DNA from: Riptortus pedestris
Lineage: Eukaryota; Arthropoda; Insecta; Hemiptera; Alydidae
Direction: 5' to 3'
Length of the DNA: 64,000 nucleotides
Assembly (NCBI GenBank): GCA_019009955.1
Contig: CM032233.1
Coordinates: 117,005,001 to 117,069,000, forward strand
This document shows positions 36,968 through 46,947 of the stretch, one piece after another (within the stretch, counting starts at the first letter, position 1; every line of letters begins with the position of its first letter). The translations under genes were made by a program, and so were the position numbers. Below the pieces are notes generated by a model. The model saw only the letters and a list, made by a program, of their open reading frames with translations, was not told where the DNA came from and did not search any database.

Positions 36968-37400
36968 TCATTTCACACTCTCGCAGCCAAACTTTTTCAT
37001 AACTGTTTCTTGTAAAAGGTACCTTTCGTTTGAAAGCAGTGTACAGCCATGCATGAGATGGGTGTAAGTCTGTTCAGTAGTCAAATCGCATGGGCATAAT
37101 GAGTTATTAGTCAGTTTAAATCAGGTTAGGTACACTTTACTCGAGCCATGTCCTGTTAATAATTGTGCTGTGTAAAAAGTCATTAGGTGTATCTTTAATG
37201 TTCAAATATTAATTAGCCTTACTTGCAAAAAGTGGACGTTAATAAATAATAATGTTCAAATATTCAGCAATGTTGGGAATGAAAGTCTTTAAATGTTCTC
37301 TTTTATTTGTTACTATCCAATGCTGTTGCCATTTGTTTATTATGTCTGTGTGCAGTTAATGTTTAATGTGTGTCTTCCGTATTTTTGAGTAGCATTCCAT
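36968..37400 (-). pseudogene. R1/I-like LINE ORF2 C-terminal fragment, split by a SINE tail
   Basis: Minus strand, around the 37211-37250 insertion: INKWQQHWIV, KTFIPNIAEYLN, then FYTAQLLTGHGSSKVYLT, a stop, FKLTNNSLCPCDLTTEQTYT plus HLMHGC, and TGA at 36968-36970. QLLTGHG...YL.RF.....CPC....Q...HL...C is the standard tail of R1/I-group ORF2 (family knowledge). The C.C...H...C zinc residues are all present. One in-frame stop plus the insertion make it dead. Confidence 0.8.
37211..37250 (+). mobile_element. 40-bp SINE tail insertion with 14-bp target duplication
   Basis: AATTAGCCTTACTTGCAAAA, then AGTGGACGTTAATAAATAAT, is exactly the last 40 bp of the window's SINE. It is flanked by perfect direct repeats AATGTTCAAATATT (37197-37210 and 37251-37264). 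A strongly 5'-truncated copy. Confidence 0.95.
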
Positions 37401-37430
37401 AATGTCTGAAGCTGACTGCTGCTTTATCAG

Positions 37431-37436
<6 letters not shown>

Positions 37437-37483
<47 letters not shown>
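37437..37483. repeat. (TA)n, left half of a split tract
   Basis: TA repeat directly abutting the LTR. The matching right half is 38166-38222. Confidence 0.95.
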
Positions 37484-37488
<5 letters not shown>

Positions 37489-38161
37489 CGAAAATTAAAT
37501 ACATAAATAATCCTTCAGAGAGAGAGTCGCGTATTTGGAAAGTGTGACGTAGATCAAAGAAACCGACAGAATGTTCTAGGTCCTACCAGTACCCTCCAGC
37601 CAGGCGTCGAAGAGTCCAGACAATTCCCCTTTAATGAATGCCGCGGCCCTATATAAAGAAGGGCTAGCCGCGAGCGAGTCAGTTTTATTCTCACCTGTCT
37701 TGATGTTCACATCAGTGCTACAGTGCGACTTAGTGCAGTGCGGTAAAGTGTTTTTATAAGAAGAACAGTGTTGGGCCGGGACTATAAGTAACAGTTTAGT
37801 GCCGTGTTTAAGACAGTGCAGTGCCGCGAAGTGAAGGACAGTGCAGTGCCGCGATGTAAAGGACAGTGCAGTGCCGCGAAGCAAAGGACAGTGCAGTGCC
37901 GCGAAGCAAAGGACAGTGCAGTGCCGTCTTTGTTGTGAATTTCAGTGACCGTGATTGAATTATTGGTCTGTGTAATCTGAAGAACAGTGACGCTATCAGT
38001 GTATACTTTGATTAGTAATTAAGAATAATTACCAAGTTTATTGTGCATTGTGAAATAAATTGTGCAGTCATAAAAACTGTGAAACTTGCGAGTATTTAAT
38101 TTTGCAATCCAAAAGAACTCTTATTAAAATCGTTTATTACTGGTTTTGGTAATAAAAACGT

Positions 38162-38165
<4 letters not shown>
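37484..38165 (+). mobile_element. Solo LTR, Ty3/gypsy-like, 682 bp
   Basis: Begins TGTTGCGAAAATT and ends AAAACGTAACA, i.e. TG...CA with the short inverted repeat TGTTRCG. A TATA box (CTATATAAAG, about 37650) is followed by an initiator-like TCAGTTTTATTC about 30 bp on, so U3/R can be placed. Five 25-bp tandem units (GACAGTGCAGTGCCGCGA plus AGCAAAG) lie at about 37811-37932. An AATAAA lies near 38053, then a T/A-rich U5. No gag-pol next to it and TA repeats on both sides, so it is the product of LTR-LTR recombination or a fragment. Orientation comes from the TATA-to-polyA order. Confidence 0.8.

Positions 38166-38222
<57 letters not shown>
38166..38222. repeat. (TA)n, right half of a split tract
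   Basis: Continues the TA array interrupted by the solo LTR. Confidence 0.95.
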
Positions 38223-38226
<4 letters not shown>

Positions 38227-38234
38227 GATCAAAC

Positions 38235-38490
38235 CTAGAAATATTGTGTTCTAACAGAAGTTGCCCTTTTCATATTACTATACTCACCGAACTCCATAAG
38301 ATGCTTGATTTCTTTAAAATAGGATTTTCTAAGCCTTCCTCTTCCTCTATTACTTAGAATCTTACCTTTAAATATATTGGTAATGCAATTGTTGTGCCTT
38401 ATGATATGCCCAAGAAGTTTCACTCTCCTTTTTTCCATGGCCTCGATAAGACTTTTGTTCTCACTTACCTTATTTAGAACTTCCAAGTTG
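38235..38490 (-). pseudogene. LINE ORF2 C-terminal fragment, RTE/CR1/Jockey-like
   Basis: The minus strand gives 83 codons: EVLNKVSENKSLIEAMEKRR plus VKLLGHIIRHN, RGRGRLRKSYFKEIKHLM. The pattern VL..V.E...L...I..RR...IGHI.RH..L......GK...KRGRGR.R..Y...I is common at the end of many animal LINE reverse transcriptases. Directly follows the (TA)n by the solo LTR, and a HINE begins at its 5' side (38497), so only the tail survives. Confidence 0.8.
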
Positions 38491-38496
38491 GATTTT

Positions 38497-38620
38497 GTTT
38501 AGCTAATTTCCCTTAAGGTAAATCAGCTATTGAGGTCGTACTCATGACGCGATTTTCGAAATCGTTCTTCAAATATCCATCGATCCTAGCCCGGTGATGA
38601 CGAAAATCAGATCCATTCAA

Positions 38621-38672
<52 letters not shown>

Positions 38673-39020
38673 CAGTTAACCAAACTCGGTATTTAATCGT
38701 TTTATGTAAAATGAAAGATCAAATTCTTTAATGGCTGAAATCGGACCAGTAGGAGGGAAGGGAGGTTAGAGGGGATTTCGAAAATCTGAAATATCTCCGT
38801 TACTATACTTGTATAGAACCAATTGCAAATTAAATTTACTATAAATATTGTTATGTACATTTATTATCTTTCATGAATATTTACCGAAATATTTCCCTTT
38901 TTATTAAGTACGTGAGGATAACGGACGAGATGAGATCAGCTGATGTCGGTTCTTTTCGTGGGTTTCCGCCGAAAGCTAATTCGGCCGTTTCCGTAACTGT
39001 TCGGCTCTCATGAAATTGGT
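38497..39020 (-). mobile_element. HINE, 5' end missing
   Basis: GTTTAGCTAATTTCCCTTAA start, TAGCCCGGTGATGACG, (TA)n at 38623-38667. The CTAGCGGTCGC palindrome is deleted. It runs to CGGCCGTTTCCGTAACTG near 38983 and ends before the 5' hairpin. Confidence 0.85.
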
Positions 39021-39097
39021 TTAGAGACTCGTTATTACTACTGTTTAGTGTATGTAGTGAGTCTAACTTGTTCTTGTGTCCATAATCAGTTAGAACT

Positions 39098-39815
39098 TAC
39101 CGGTAAATCCTAGGATTTTCCAAGAGCACTGGTTAAAGTCCGAAATCTAGATGAAATTTTAGCTTTTACCGCTTGGCAGTTGGCCAATCCCCGAATTTAC
39201 CGTCTGGCTTGGTAAATGCCCGAAAAACACTAAATAAATGTGAGATGCCGCACTTTTACCAATGCTGTTTGGTAAATGTGCGGATTTGCCAAGGCTCCAC
39301 GGTAAATGTCAGTTGAAGAGGAGTGGGGACAGGGATACTCCCCCCTACCGCGAGTGAGCAGGAGAATTTCATGTCTCCTGATGAAGTGACCGACGAAGAG
39401 ATAAGCCTTCGCACCGCAGTTCGTCAACAATCATTGGTTGGTGGCCAGCGTTTCAAAAACTCCAACCTGCTTAAAAAAATGTTCAAATGAGAAATGTCTG
39501 TGCAAGTTAGCTAATATGAAATGCAATTCAAAGTACCACAATTCTCTCCCATCCTGTAACAAATAATAATAAAACTTATTCTAAAATTTTCATTTCAAAT
39601 AATCCTTATTCCAACTTTTACCGGCAGATGCTGGGAAATGTTAGGATTTACCAAAATCTGTTGGTAAAAGTCCGAAAGACGCATCCTGATTGAGATAATT
39701 CCAGCTTTTACCGAGGCTCTTGGGAAATCCTAAAATTTACAGGCTAAAGTCCGATTTGAAAGATAAAATCGGACATTTACCAATGCTTCTGGAAAATCCT
39801 AAGATTTACTGGTAA
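39098..39815 (+). mobile_element. TIR DNA transposon, deleted, with transposase tail
   Basis: The left end TTACCGGTAAATCCTAGGAT (39098) and the right end, read in reverse (TTACCAGTAAATCTTAGGAT from 39815), match at about 80% over 50 bp, through GATTTTCC, GCA.TGGT.AA and GTCCGA. Between them the module TTTACC...GGTAAA...GTCCGAAA recurs at least six times (39150, 39195, 39255, 39615, 39705, 39775), giving many short palindromes. The middle holds a transposase 3' end (39315-39566). The right palindrome may extend to about 39840. Confidence 0.75.
39315..39566 (+). pseudogene. KRBA2-like integrase-transposase, Cys-rich C-terminus, frameshifted
   Basis: Reads SEQENFMSPDEVTDEEISLR, TAVRQQSLVGGQRFKNSNLL, then across a one-base shift in a run of seven A (39473-39479) KCSNEKCLCKLANMKCNSKY, HNSLPSCNK and TAA at 39564-39566. 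The pattern SLREA.R.QS..GGQG..KC.C....C..KRC.C.K....CNSKCH is known from proteins annotated as KRAB-A domain-containing 2-like, which carry an integrase-type DDE core and descend from transposons. Two Cys and the GQG-to-GQR position differ. The catalytic core is missing. Dead remnant; it identifies the surrounding TIR element as that transposon type. Confidence 0.7.
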
Positions 39816-39852
39816 ATCTTAGGATTTACCACACTCCGGGGTTTTACAGTAA

Positions 39853-39854
39853 CA

Positions 39855-39900
<46 letters not shown>
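39853..39900. repeat. (TA)n microsatellite
   Basis: TA repeat with one GTA interruption, right after the TIR transposon. Confidence 0.95.
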
Positions 39901-39904
<4 letters not shown>

Positions 39905-40578
39905 TTTTCTTCTAGGAGAATGATTATTGGGCGACTTGGTATTTATATTTAAAACTATTTGGGTACTTTAACCAAAATTTCCTGGAGGTGATGGGTATGG
40001 TAAGGAAGGGGTGGGCAAGGGGTATAGTCACGCCTGTTGATATCCATTTTATTTATGTATTGGGCCCAGTAAAGGGGAGTAGACTTGAGATGAATTCGCT
40101 GGCATGCGGGAGGCAGATATGCGGGCCCACGGAGAGAGAGAGAGAGGATCTACAGTGTAAACATTTGCACTTAGAGCAGGGCCCCGTTTTTACCCACCTC
40201 CCTTTTCCTACCCTATATCGCCGGGGGGCAACTCACCGACTGCCCAACTCACAAGGTACTCCGAAACCAAAGCCTCCGGGGGAAATATATAAACAAAAAG
40301 AAAAATATCAAAAAAAAAAAAAAAAACTAGCTTTCTAGCTAAGGGTATATAAAGAACTAGAGGTTATTATAAGAATATTTTAGAAACAAGACCTAAATAA
40401 AGAATCTATTGTGATTTGCCAATTTCCCCAGAACACTTATCTGATATCACTTGTAGGCAAAGGGTCAGAATATATAGAAACACTATTTCACCGTCATTCA
40501 CTTTATTAAAACTCTTCATGTTTCGGGTTGTTTACTGCTACGCCACATCATGAGAACAATTCTGAACGTCTTTCAATG
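39901..40578. other. No gene recognised
   Basis: Has a 116-codon open frame from 39988 that I do not recognise and that ends in a poly-Lys from an A-run. GC-richer at 40060-40280. Confidence 0.4.
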
Positions 40579-40974
40579 CTTTAACTAAGCAGATTTCCTG
40601 GCAGAGCAGCAGGAGATGACGAGATAAAAATTATTCTTATTCATATTATACAGTACTAGATATAGTACATAGTATCAATAAAGTCAATATGTTATATTCA
40701 GATATATTTCAGAAATTGTTTTTCTTTCCGGTGAAGAATATGTCTATCTATCTGTTCAGCTCTGAGAAATTGGCAGACCTCTTTGTTTACAATTGAGGCG
40801 CTTACCGTTGGGAGGTAATTAAAGTAGACTAAACGATTTCTCATTACCGATGGTATTTATTCACTTAATATTCACGGTGGTGTTAAGTTTTACCAGTTTG
40901 TAGATTTATCTAATGCAAAACATCACGAGACAAATCTGCTTAGTTAACACAGCTCCTGCGTGACAGACTTTTTT
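40579..40974 (-). mobile_element. HINE 5' half, plus an opposed 5' snippet
   Basis: 40579-40605 is a plus-oriented subterminal snippet (TTAACTAAGCAGATTTCC). From about 40615 a minus copy runs through CAGATATATTTCAGAAATTG to CAGCTCCTGCGTGACAGACT. The pair forms a small inverted arrangement. Confidence 0.75.
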
Positions 40975-41446
40975 TTATTTTTATACAAAAGGCAGTACTC
41001 GGTCGCTGGCAAAAGGACTATACCTCAAATCCCAATGGAGTTGTAACTCTTTCATATTGGCGATTCCCAATTTCTAGAAAGGAAAGGAACAAAGTTAGGA
41101 GAAAGTTTTCCCTTAAACAAATTTCGTTTTCGAATTTGGAGAGTGGCGGCCCTCGAGTCGATAGGGATAATTTGATTCTGCTCCGGTGCAGGAAAGCGTT
41201 GGTAGGTAGCCGGTGCCAATTCGCACAACTCCCTAATCTAAAACTCCAATTTTCAACTCGTTCAGAGTTTCTAACTTCTTTTGAGTTCAAATGAGAATAT
41301 CAGAGCAATTAAAATTATAATTAAATCTGTGGATTGAAAACATCTTGTTACTAAAATAATGACGTTGTTTAGACACCCTATTTCTATGTTTCTCATTGTT
41401 TTGTTTTATACTGTTATTAAAACTCCGTATCCGTAAATGAAATAAA

Positions 41447-42545
41447 CGTCAGGGGTTGCGTTAACTAAGCAGGTTTCCCACGTGCGTATCGAATTTGAAG
41501 TTATCTCAAAACTTAAAAAGTCCGTCACGCAGGGGCTGCATAAACTAAGCAGATTTCCCACGTGAAGTATTACAATAGAGAAATCTGCCTAATAATAACA
41601 GTAGTAGGAAGGTATCTATAGACCTATTCTCGAGGGAGGAATAGTTACCAAAACGGCCGCCAGAGCTCTCGGCGGATAGTGCCGAACATAGCCGACTTAC
41701 CGACTACACTCACAATACAAATGCAAATATCTCGGTTAATATTCAAGATACAGAATAAATGTATAGATTAATATTTATAGTAAATTTAATTTTCAATAAG
41801 ATTGATTCTATACACTTTTTTGATCCGACGCATAATAACGGAGATTTTTTTCGAATTTTTAAAAATCCCCCCCTCTAAACCCCCCCTCCCACTGGTCCGA
41901 TTTCAGCCATTAACGAACTTGATCTTTCTTTTTACATAAAACGCTTAAATATGAAGTTTGGTAACGATCAAACAAAAATTGCGACCGCTAGAGCGTTAAC
42001 AGACAAATATATATAATTTTGAACGGACCTCATTTTCGTCATCTCCTGGGTAGGATCGATGGGCATTTGAGGAAATTTTTCAAAACTCGCGTCATGAGTA
42101 CAACCTCAATAGCTGATTTCCCTGAAGGGAAATCTCCTAAAATCCATTGAGAAAAATATTTGGTAGTTTGGCTTAGAATAAAGTGATACATTATATAAGA
42201 GAGTGTTACTATTCTGCATTGGGTAGGAGTGGGGATTTACGGAAGGCTGAAATAAAAAAAAAATCCAAATATCTTCTTTAATATTCATGATGGAGGAATT
42301 ATTCATATTACAACTATTGTAGTACATTATGTTTCTAATAACATTAGATCTATACACTTTTTTCGATCCGAAGTATGATAATGAAGATATTCAGATTTTT
42401 CGATATTCCTACACTCTTCCCACAGTCAGATTACAGCCGTTAACGAAGTTGATCTTTTGTTTTCCATGAAACTCTTATATATCGAGTTTGGTAACGATAA
42501 AACAATAATTGCGACCGCTGGAGATGTAAGATTCACACACACGCC

Positions 42546-42606
<61 letters not shown>

Positions 42607-42730
42607 TTTAACGGACCTCATTGTCGCCATCTACTAGGTAGAATCAATGTACATTGGAAGAAATATTTTGAAAATCGCGTCATGAGTACAACCTCATTAG
42701 CTGATTCCACTTAAGGGAAATCCGCTAAAA
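41447..42730 (+). mobile_element. HINE (outer), split by a nested HINE
   Basis: 5' end 41447-41514 (CGTCAGGGGTTGCGTTAACT, then ATCTCAAAACTTAAA), interrupted by 41515-42142. It resumes as ATCCATTGAGAAAAATATTT and ends CCACTTAAGGGAAATCCGCT plus AAAA. The uninterrupted family sequence across this point (ATCTCAAAA-TAAAAGTTCAATGAGAAC) proves nesting. (TA)n at 42550-42603 after a CACACACGCCC segment. Confidence 0.92.
41515..42142 (+). mobile_element. HINE (inner), complete, nested
   Basis: AAAAAGTCCGTCACGCAGGG to CTGAAGGGAAATCTCCTAAA. The terminator is CTCCTAAAA as in 28532-29145. Its 5' block (GCCAGAGCTCTCGGCGGATA) belongs to the variant seen at 63130-63200. (TA)n is reduced to AAATATATATAATTT. 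C-run at 41866-41889. Confidence 0.93.
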
Positions 42731-43168
42731 GGAAAATACAATTCATTGACCGATGCCCAGCATTGGCGGAATGTCGAGTTACGTGCGTTATTCTAGTGGC
42801 ACAGGCCAAAGAATGTTAACTTCACTATTCAATCAGCTAATTAATTGCCTCAACGAGACTGATTCGATACTGACGAAACTATGAACGTTCAACTTCAAAG
42901 CGTGGTAAACCCAGAACTTAATAAAATCTACTTTTCCATCTACGGACTTATGATCGAAACTTCCAGAACGGGGGTAGAAGGAGCTTAATTAATTAATATC
43001 AATACCAACTCCCCCGGTTTCCGAAATCAATTCTTTTTTCAATGGATTCCATATGAATAAATTTGGTTAAAATTAACAAATAGAGCTAAGTAAAAGAAAG
43101 GTTTCCTAGCATGGCACCAGATACTCACTCTTCAGCAAGTATTACGCTTTATATTTTTCCATCTGGTT
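42731..43168. other. No gene; left part of a local duplication
   Basis: 43040-43168 (ATGGATTCCATATGAATAAA ... TAGCATGGCACCAGATA ... TATATTTTTCC) recurs at 44700-44822, each time followed by a minus HINE 3' end. Confidence 0.7.
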
Positions 43169-44443
43169 GCAGCAGATTTCCCCTAAGGGAAATCAGCTAT
43201 TGAGGTCGTACTCATGACGCAATTTTCGAAATGTTTCTTCAAATGTCCATCGATTCAACCCAGGAGATGACGAAAATGAGGTCCTTTCAAAACTGTGTGT
43301 GTGTGTGTAAATATAAATATAGTCATATTTAAATATATTTGTCTGTTAACGCCCTAGAGGTCGCAATTTTTATTCCATCGTTACCAAGCTTGATATTTAA
43401 ACGTTTATTGAAAAACTAATGACAAGTTCGTTAACGGCTAAAATCGGACCAGAGGTTGAAGGGTATGAAGGAGGAGAATTTCGAAAATTCGAAAAATTGT
43501 ATAGAACTAATTTTATTAGAAATTAGGTGTACTGCAAATATTACTATATACATTTATTCTCTACGGGTATCTTGAATATTAACAGATATATTTGCATTTT
43601 TCACTTTTCAGCCTTCAGTCAACCCCTACTTCTACTCATGTCACATAGACTATACACTGTTATGTAATAAACTACTTCATTTGAAGTTTAAATACCAAAT
43701 ATAGTTTTCAATGGACTTTTAATTACGAGATACATGCAAATATATTCTGTTCATCACCCCCCTCTTAAGTTCTTGGAGTACTAAAATTTGAGTGATTGAG
43801 ATAAAAATTATTCTGATTCATATTATACAGTAATAAAAATAGTAAATAGTATCAATATGTTATATTCAGATATATTTCAGAAATTGTTTTTCTTTCCGGT
43901 GAAAAATATGTCTATCTATCTGTTCAGCTGTAAGAGGTTGGCAGATCCCTTTGTTTACAATTCAGACGCTTACTGTTGTGAGGTAATTAAAATAGACTAA
44001 ACGATTTCTCAATACCGATTATATTTATTCAATTAATATTCACGGTGGTCTTAAGTGTTACCAGTTTGTAGATTTGTAAGTTTTTGGACTACTAAAATTC
44101 TATTGCTTGAGATAAAAATTATTCTGATTCATTATACATTACAGTACTAGATAGAATAAATATTTTTCAATAAAAGTAATATGTTATATTCAGATATATT
44201 TCAGTAATTGTTTCTTTTTCGATGAAGAATATATTTTATCTACCTGTCCAGCCTTTCAGACTTGTTCGTTTACTATTCTGACGGTTTCCGTTGGGAGGTT
44301 ATTACAATTGACTGAAGGATTCTTCATTACTGTTTGCACTTATTACTTTACCAGTATGTTGATTTTTCTATTGCATAACTTCGCGAGGAAAATCTACTTA
44401 GTTTAGGCAGCCTCAGTCATGAGTGACGGACTTTTTAGCAGAT
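43169..44443 (-). mobile_element. HINE with duplicated 5' half
   Basis: Starts GCAGCAGATTTCCCCTAAGG, with a TG/TA centre at 43293-43340. The 5' half from AGTTCTTGGAGTACTAAAAT (43768) is repeated from 44079, offset 311 bp. It ends CAGTCATGAGTGACGGACTT at 44433-44436. The first 5' half lacks its tip; the second has it. Confidence 0.85.
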
Positions 44444-44700
44444 TTCTCTTAAGAGACATCAGCCATTGAGATTGTACTCATGACTCGATATTTGAAAAAT
44501 TGCTTTAAACGTAAATCGATCCTATAGAGTAGATGAAGAAAATGAGTTCCGTTCATACTTTATTTATGTATATATATTTGCCTGTTGCCGCCCTAGTGGT
44601 AGCAATTCTCGTTTAATCGTTTCCAAACTAGATATCTAACCAACCGTTTTATAAAAAAAGAAACATCAAGCTCATTAATGGCTGAAATCTGACTAGTAAA
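44434..44700 (-). mobile_element. HINE 3' half, head-to-tail with previous
   Basis: TTTTTAGCAGATTTCTCTTA begins in the very T-run that ends the preceding copy (GACGGACTTTTTAGCAGATT). It continues to AATGGCTGAAATCTGACTAG, then breaks into the duplicated flank at about 44700. The TA tract is short (44567-44578). Confidence 0.85.
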
Positions 44701-44819
44701 ATGGATTCCATATGAATAAATTTGTTAAAACTTTACAAATAGTGCTAAGTAAAAAAAAGTTACTATCTAGCATGGCACCAGATAGCCAGACTCCAGTAAG
44801 TATTATTCTTTATATTTTT

Positions 44820-45425
44820 CCCTTGAGAGAAATCTGCTATGGAGGGCGTACTTGATGACGTGATTTTTGAAATTTTTCTTCAAATGTCCATCGATCCTAG
44901 CCAGGAGATGGCGAAAATGAAGTCCGTTCAAAATTATATAATGCCAGTTACCTATCTAGCTGTCGCAATTTTAGTTTAATCGTTACCAAACTCGATATTT
45001 AATCGTTTTATGTAAAAAGAATGATCAAGTTCATTTAGGTCATCCGACTAGAGGAGTGGGGGGGGGGGTTAGAGGGGAGGAGTTTCGATAATTCTTAATA
45101 TCTCCGTTATCCTGTGTCAGATCGAAAAAATGTATAGATCCAATCTCATTGCTGATGTAATGTTCTATAATTGTTGATATATACGTTTTTTCAATATTTC
45201 AAATATTAACCAAGATATTTACATGTTTTAGTTTTCGGTCCTCAGTAAACCCCCACTCCTAATCATTTAATAGTTACAATGAGCTGTTATATTACGAAGC
45301 AAATTATTTAAAGTATAAATACTAAGTATTATTCTCATTGAACTTTTACTTTTTGAGATAAATGCAAATATTTGGCGAAAGAAATCTGCTTAGTTTACGC
45401 AGCCCCGACGTGTCGGACTTATTTT
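44820..45425 (-). mobile_element. HINE, both ends present
   Basis: CCCTTGAGAGAAATCTGCTA start (terminal TTTTAG replaced) to GCAGCCCCGACGTGTCGGAC. TA tract nearly absent (AATTATATAATGCC). G-tract at 45056-45080. Confidence 0.85.
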
Positions 45426-45820
45426 ACTGGAGCGTGGGCGAGAGTAAGGTAGCAGTGAGCTGAGCAAGAGCTGCGGCTCAAGTAGACACTGCCGGCTGAA
45501 GAGTGGGGGAGCAGCTTGCCGATTGGCCGGCCCGAGTCCGAATGAACCAGCGCCTTTTCCAATACGATCCGTTGCCATGGGAGCCAGGGGTAGCAACCCC
45601 CCTCCACCACCCCCACCCCCTCCTACCTCTTACTAACCGCCTAATTTTTCAAATTGTACGTTGGAAATGGAGGGAGGATTGGGGCTGAAGGCGATGCTTT
45701 TTCCAGCCAGCTCCGCTCTCGAGGCAGCACCGGTCACAGGGTTCGTGCTGCGCTCTTCCTCCCTACCTATCAACTACTCTACTCGCATCACTAATTCTGT
45801 TAGAAATTGTCTCTCACTTT
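45426..45820. other. GC-rich island, no coding evidence
   Basis: Distinctly GC-rich with several CpGs, a CCAAT-type motif (CCGATTGGCCGG at 45519), ATCCGTTGCCATGGGAGCC and a C-rich tract at 45596-45632. It could be an old promoter or first-exon remnant. The overlapping open frames on both strands give no preference. Inference only. Confidence 0.35.
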
Positions 45821-46335
45821 CCGTCCGTTACGCCAGGGGCTGCTTTAACTAAGATCACCTCAAACTTTTACATTTGCCTAAAAACGCAAAAATTCAATGG
45901 GAACAATATTTGGTATTTAGGCTTCAAATATAGTGTTTTATAATATAACAGCTTATTGTTGACATGACATGAGTAGGAATTGGGTTTACTGAAGGCCGAA
46001 AACTAAGAAATGCAAATATCTCTGTAAATAATTACGATAGTAAAAAAATGTACATAACAACAAGTACAGAACATTACATTTTCAATAAAGTTGGTTCTAT
46101 ACAATTTTTCGAACCGCCGCATAACAACGACTATTTTTGAATTTTCGAAATCCCCCCACTAACCCCCCCCCATCCCACTGGTAAAATTACAGCCGTGAAC
46201 GAACTTGATCTTCCTTTTTACATAAAATACTTATATATCGAGTTTGGTAACGATTAAACAAAAATTGAGAGAGTGGTAACGGACAAATATATATATGGAA
46301 TGGAAGGATATTAATCTGTTTGACCTTATGGGCAA

Positions 46336-46419
<84 letters not shown>

Positions 46420-46526
46420 GTAGATAGATAGATAGATAGATCATTTTGAACGGACCTCATTTTCGTCATCTACTACGTATTATTGATGGTCATTTGAAGA
46501 ATAAATGAAAAGAAATCTGCTAAAAT
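45821..46526 (+). mobile_element. HINE with (TA)n(GATA)n centre
   Basis: 5' end CCGTCCGTTACGCCAGGGGC, 3' end lacking the palindrome's left arm (TGAAAAGAAATCTGCTAAAA). Microsatellites: (TA)n at 46339-46372 followed by GATA repeats at 46373-46441. A 45-bp foreign piece (GGAATGGAAGGATATTAATC) sits in front. Confidence 0.88.
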
Positions 46527-46654
46527 GTAATTCCCTCCTAAATATTATACTGGATTACAGCATGTTAACGTTTCCCGACATAAGCAGCCAACTGACCATT
46601 TTTCATTATGTAATATTATTTGAACTCCTAATAAAAATTAAATAATTAAGGCGG

Positions 46655-46750
46655 ACAGGGGGGCCGATGGCCAGTGGGTTAAAGCATTGTTGCATCTACC
46701 ACTACTGTCAGTAAGCTGAAGGCAAAAATAGGTTCAATTTCAATCCCTGC
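46655..46750 (+). mobile_element. tRNA-like SINE head, second family
   Basis: CCGATGGCCAGTGGGTTAAA plus GC resembles an A box of a Leu/Ser-type tRNA. AGGTTCAATTTCAATCCCTG is a B-box with a 2-3 base insertion. The sequence differs from the other SINE, and no tail is recognisable before the HINE at 46755. Confidence 0.55.
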
Positions 46751-46754
46751 CAAG

Positions 46755-46945
46755 GAGAAAAGTTTCGAAAATCGCGTCATGAGTACAACCTCAATAGCTG
46801 ATTTCCCATAAGGGAATTATCGTTTGTATTTATTCACTTTATATTGACGGTGCTGTTGTTTTACCAGTATATTAATTAATCTATTGTTAAACTTCACGAG
46901 GGAAATCCGCTTAGTTTACGCAGCCCCTGTGTGACGGAATTTTTT
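46755..46945. mobile_element. HINE foldback: 3' end joined to an inverted 5' end
   Basis: 46755-46818 is a plus 3' end (GCGTCATGAGTACAACCTCA, CATAAGGGAA). At about 46819 it switches to minus-oriented 5' sequence (TCGTTTGTATTTATTCACTT) ending GCAGCCCCTGTGTGACGGAA. Confidence 0.8.
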
Positions 46946-46947
46946 AA

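Noticed and set aside
37576..37884. 102-codon minus-strand frame with His/Cys/Leu repeats
   Set aside because: Antisense of the solo LTR's 25-bp repeats.
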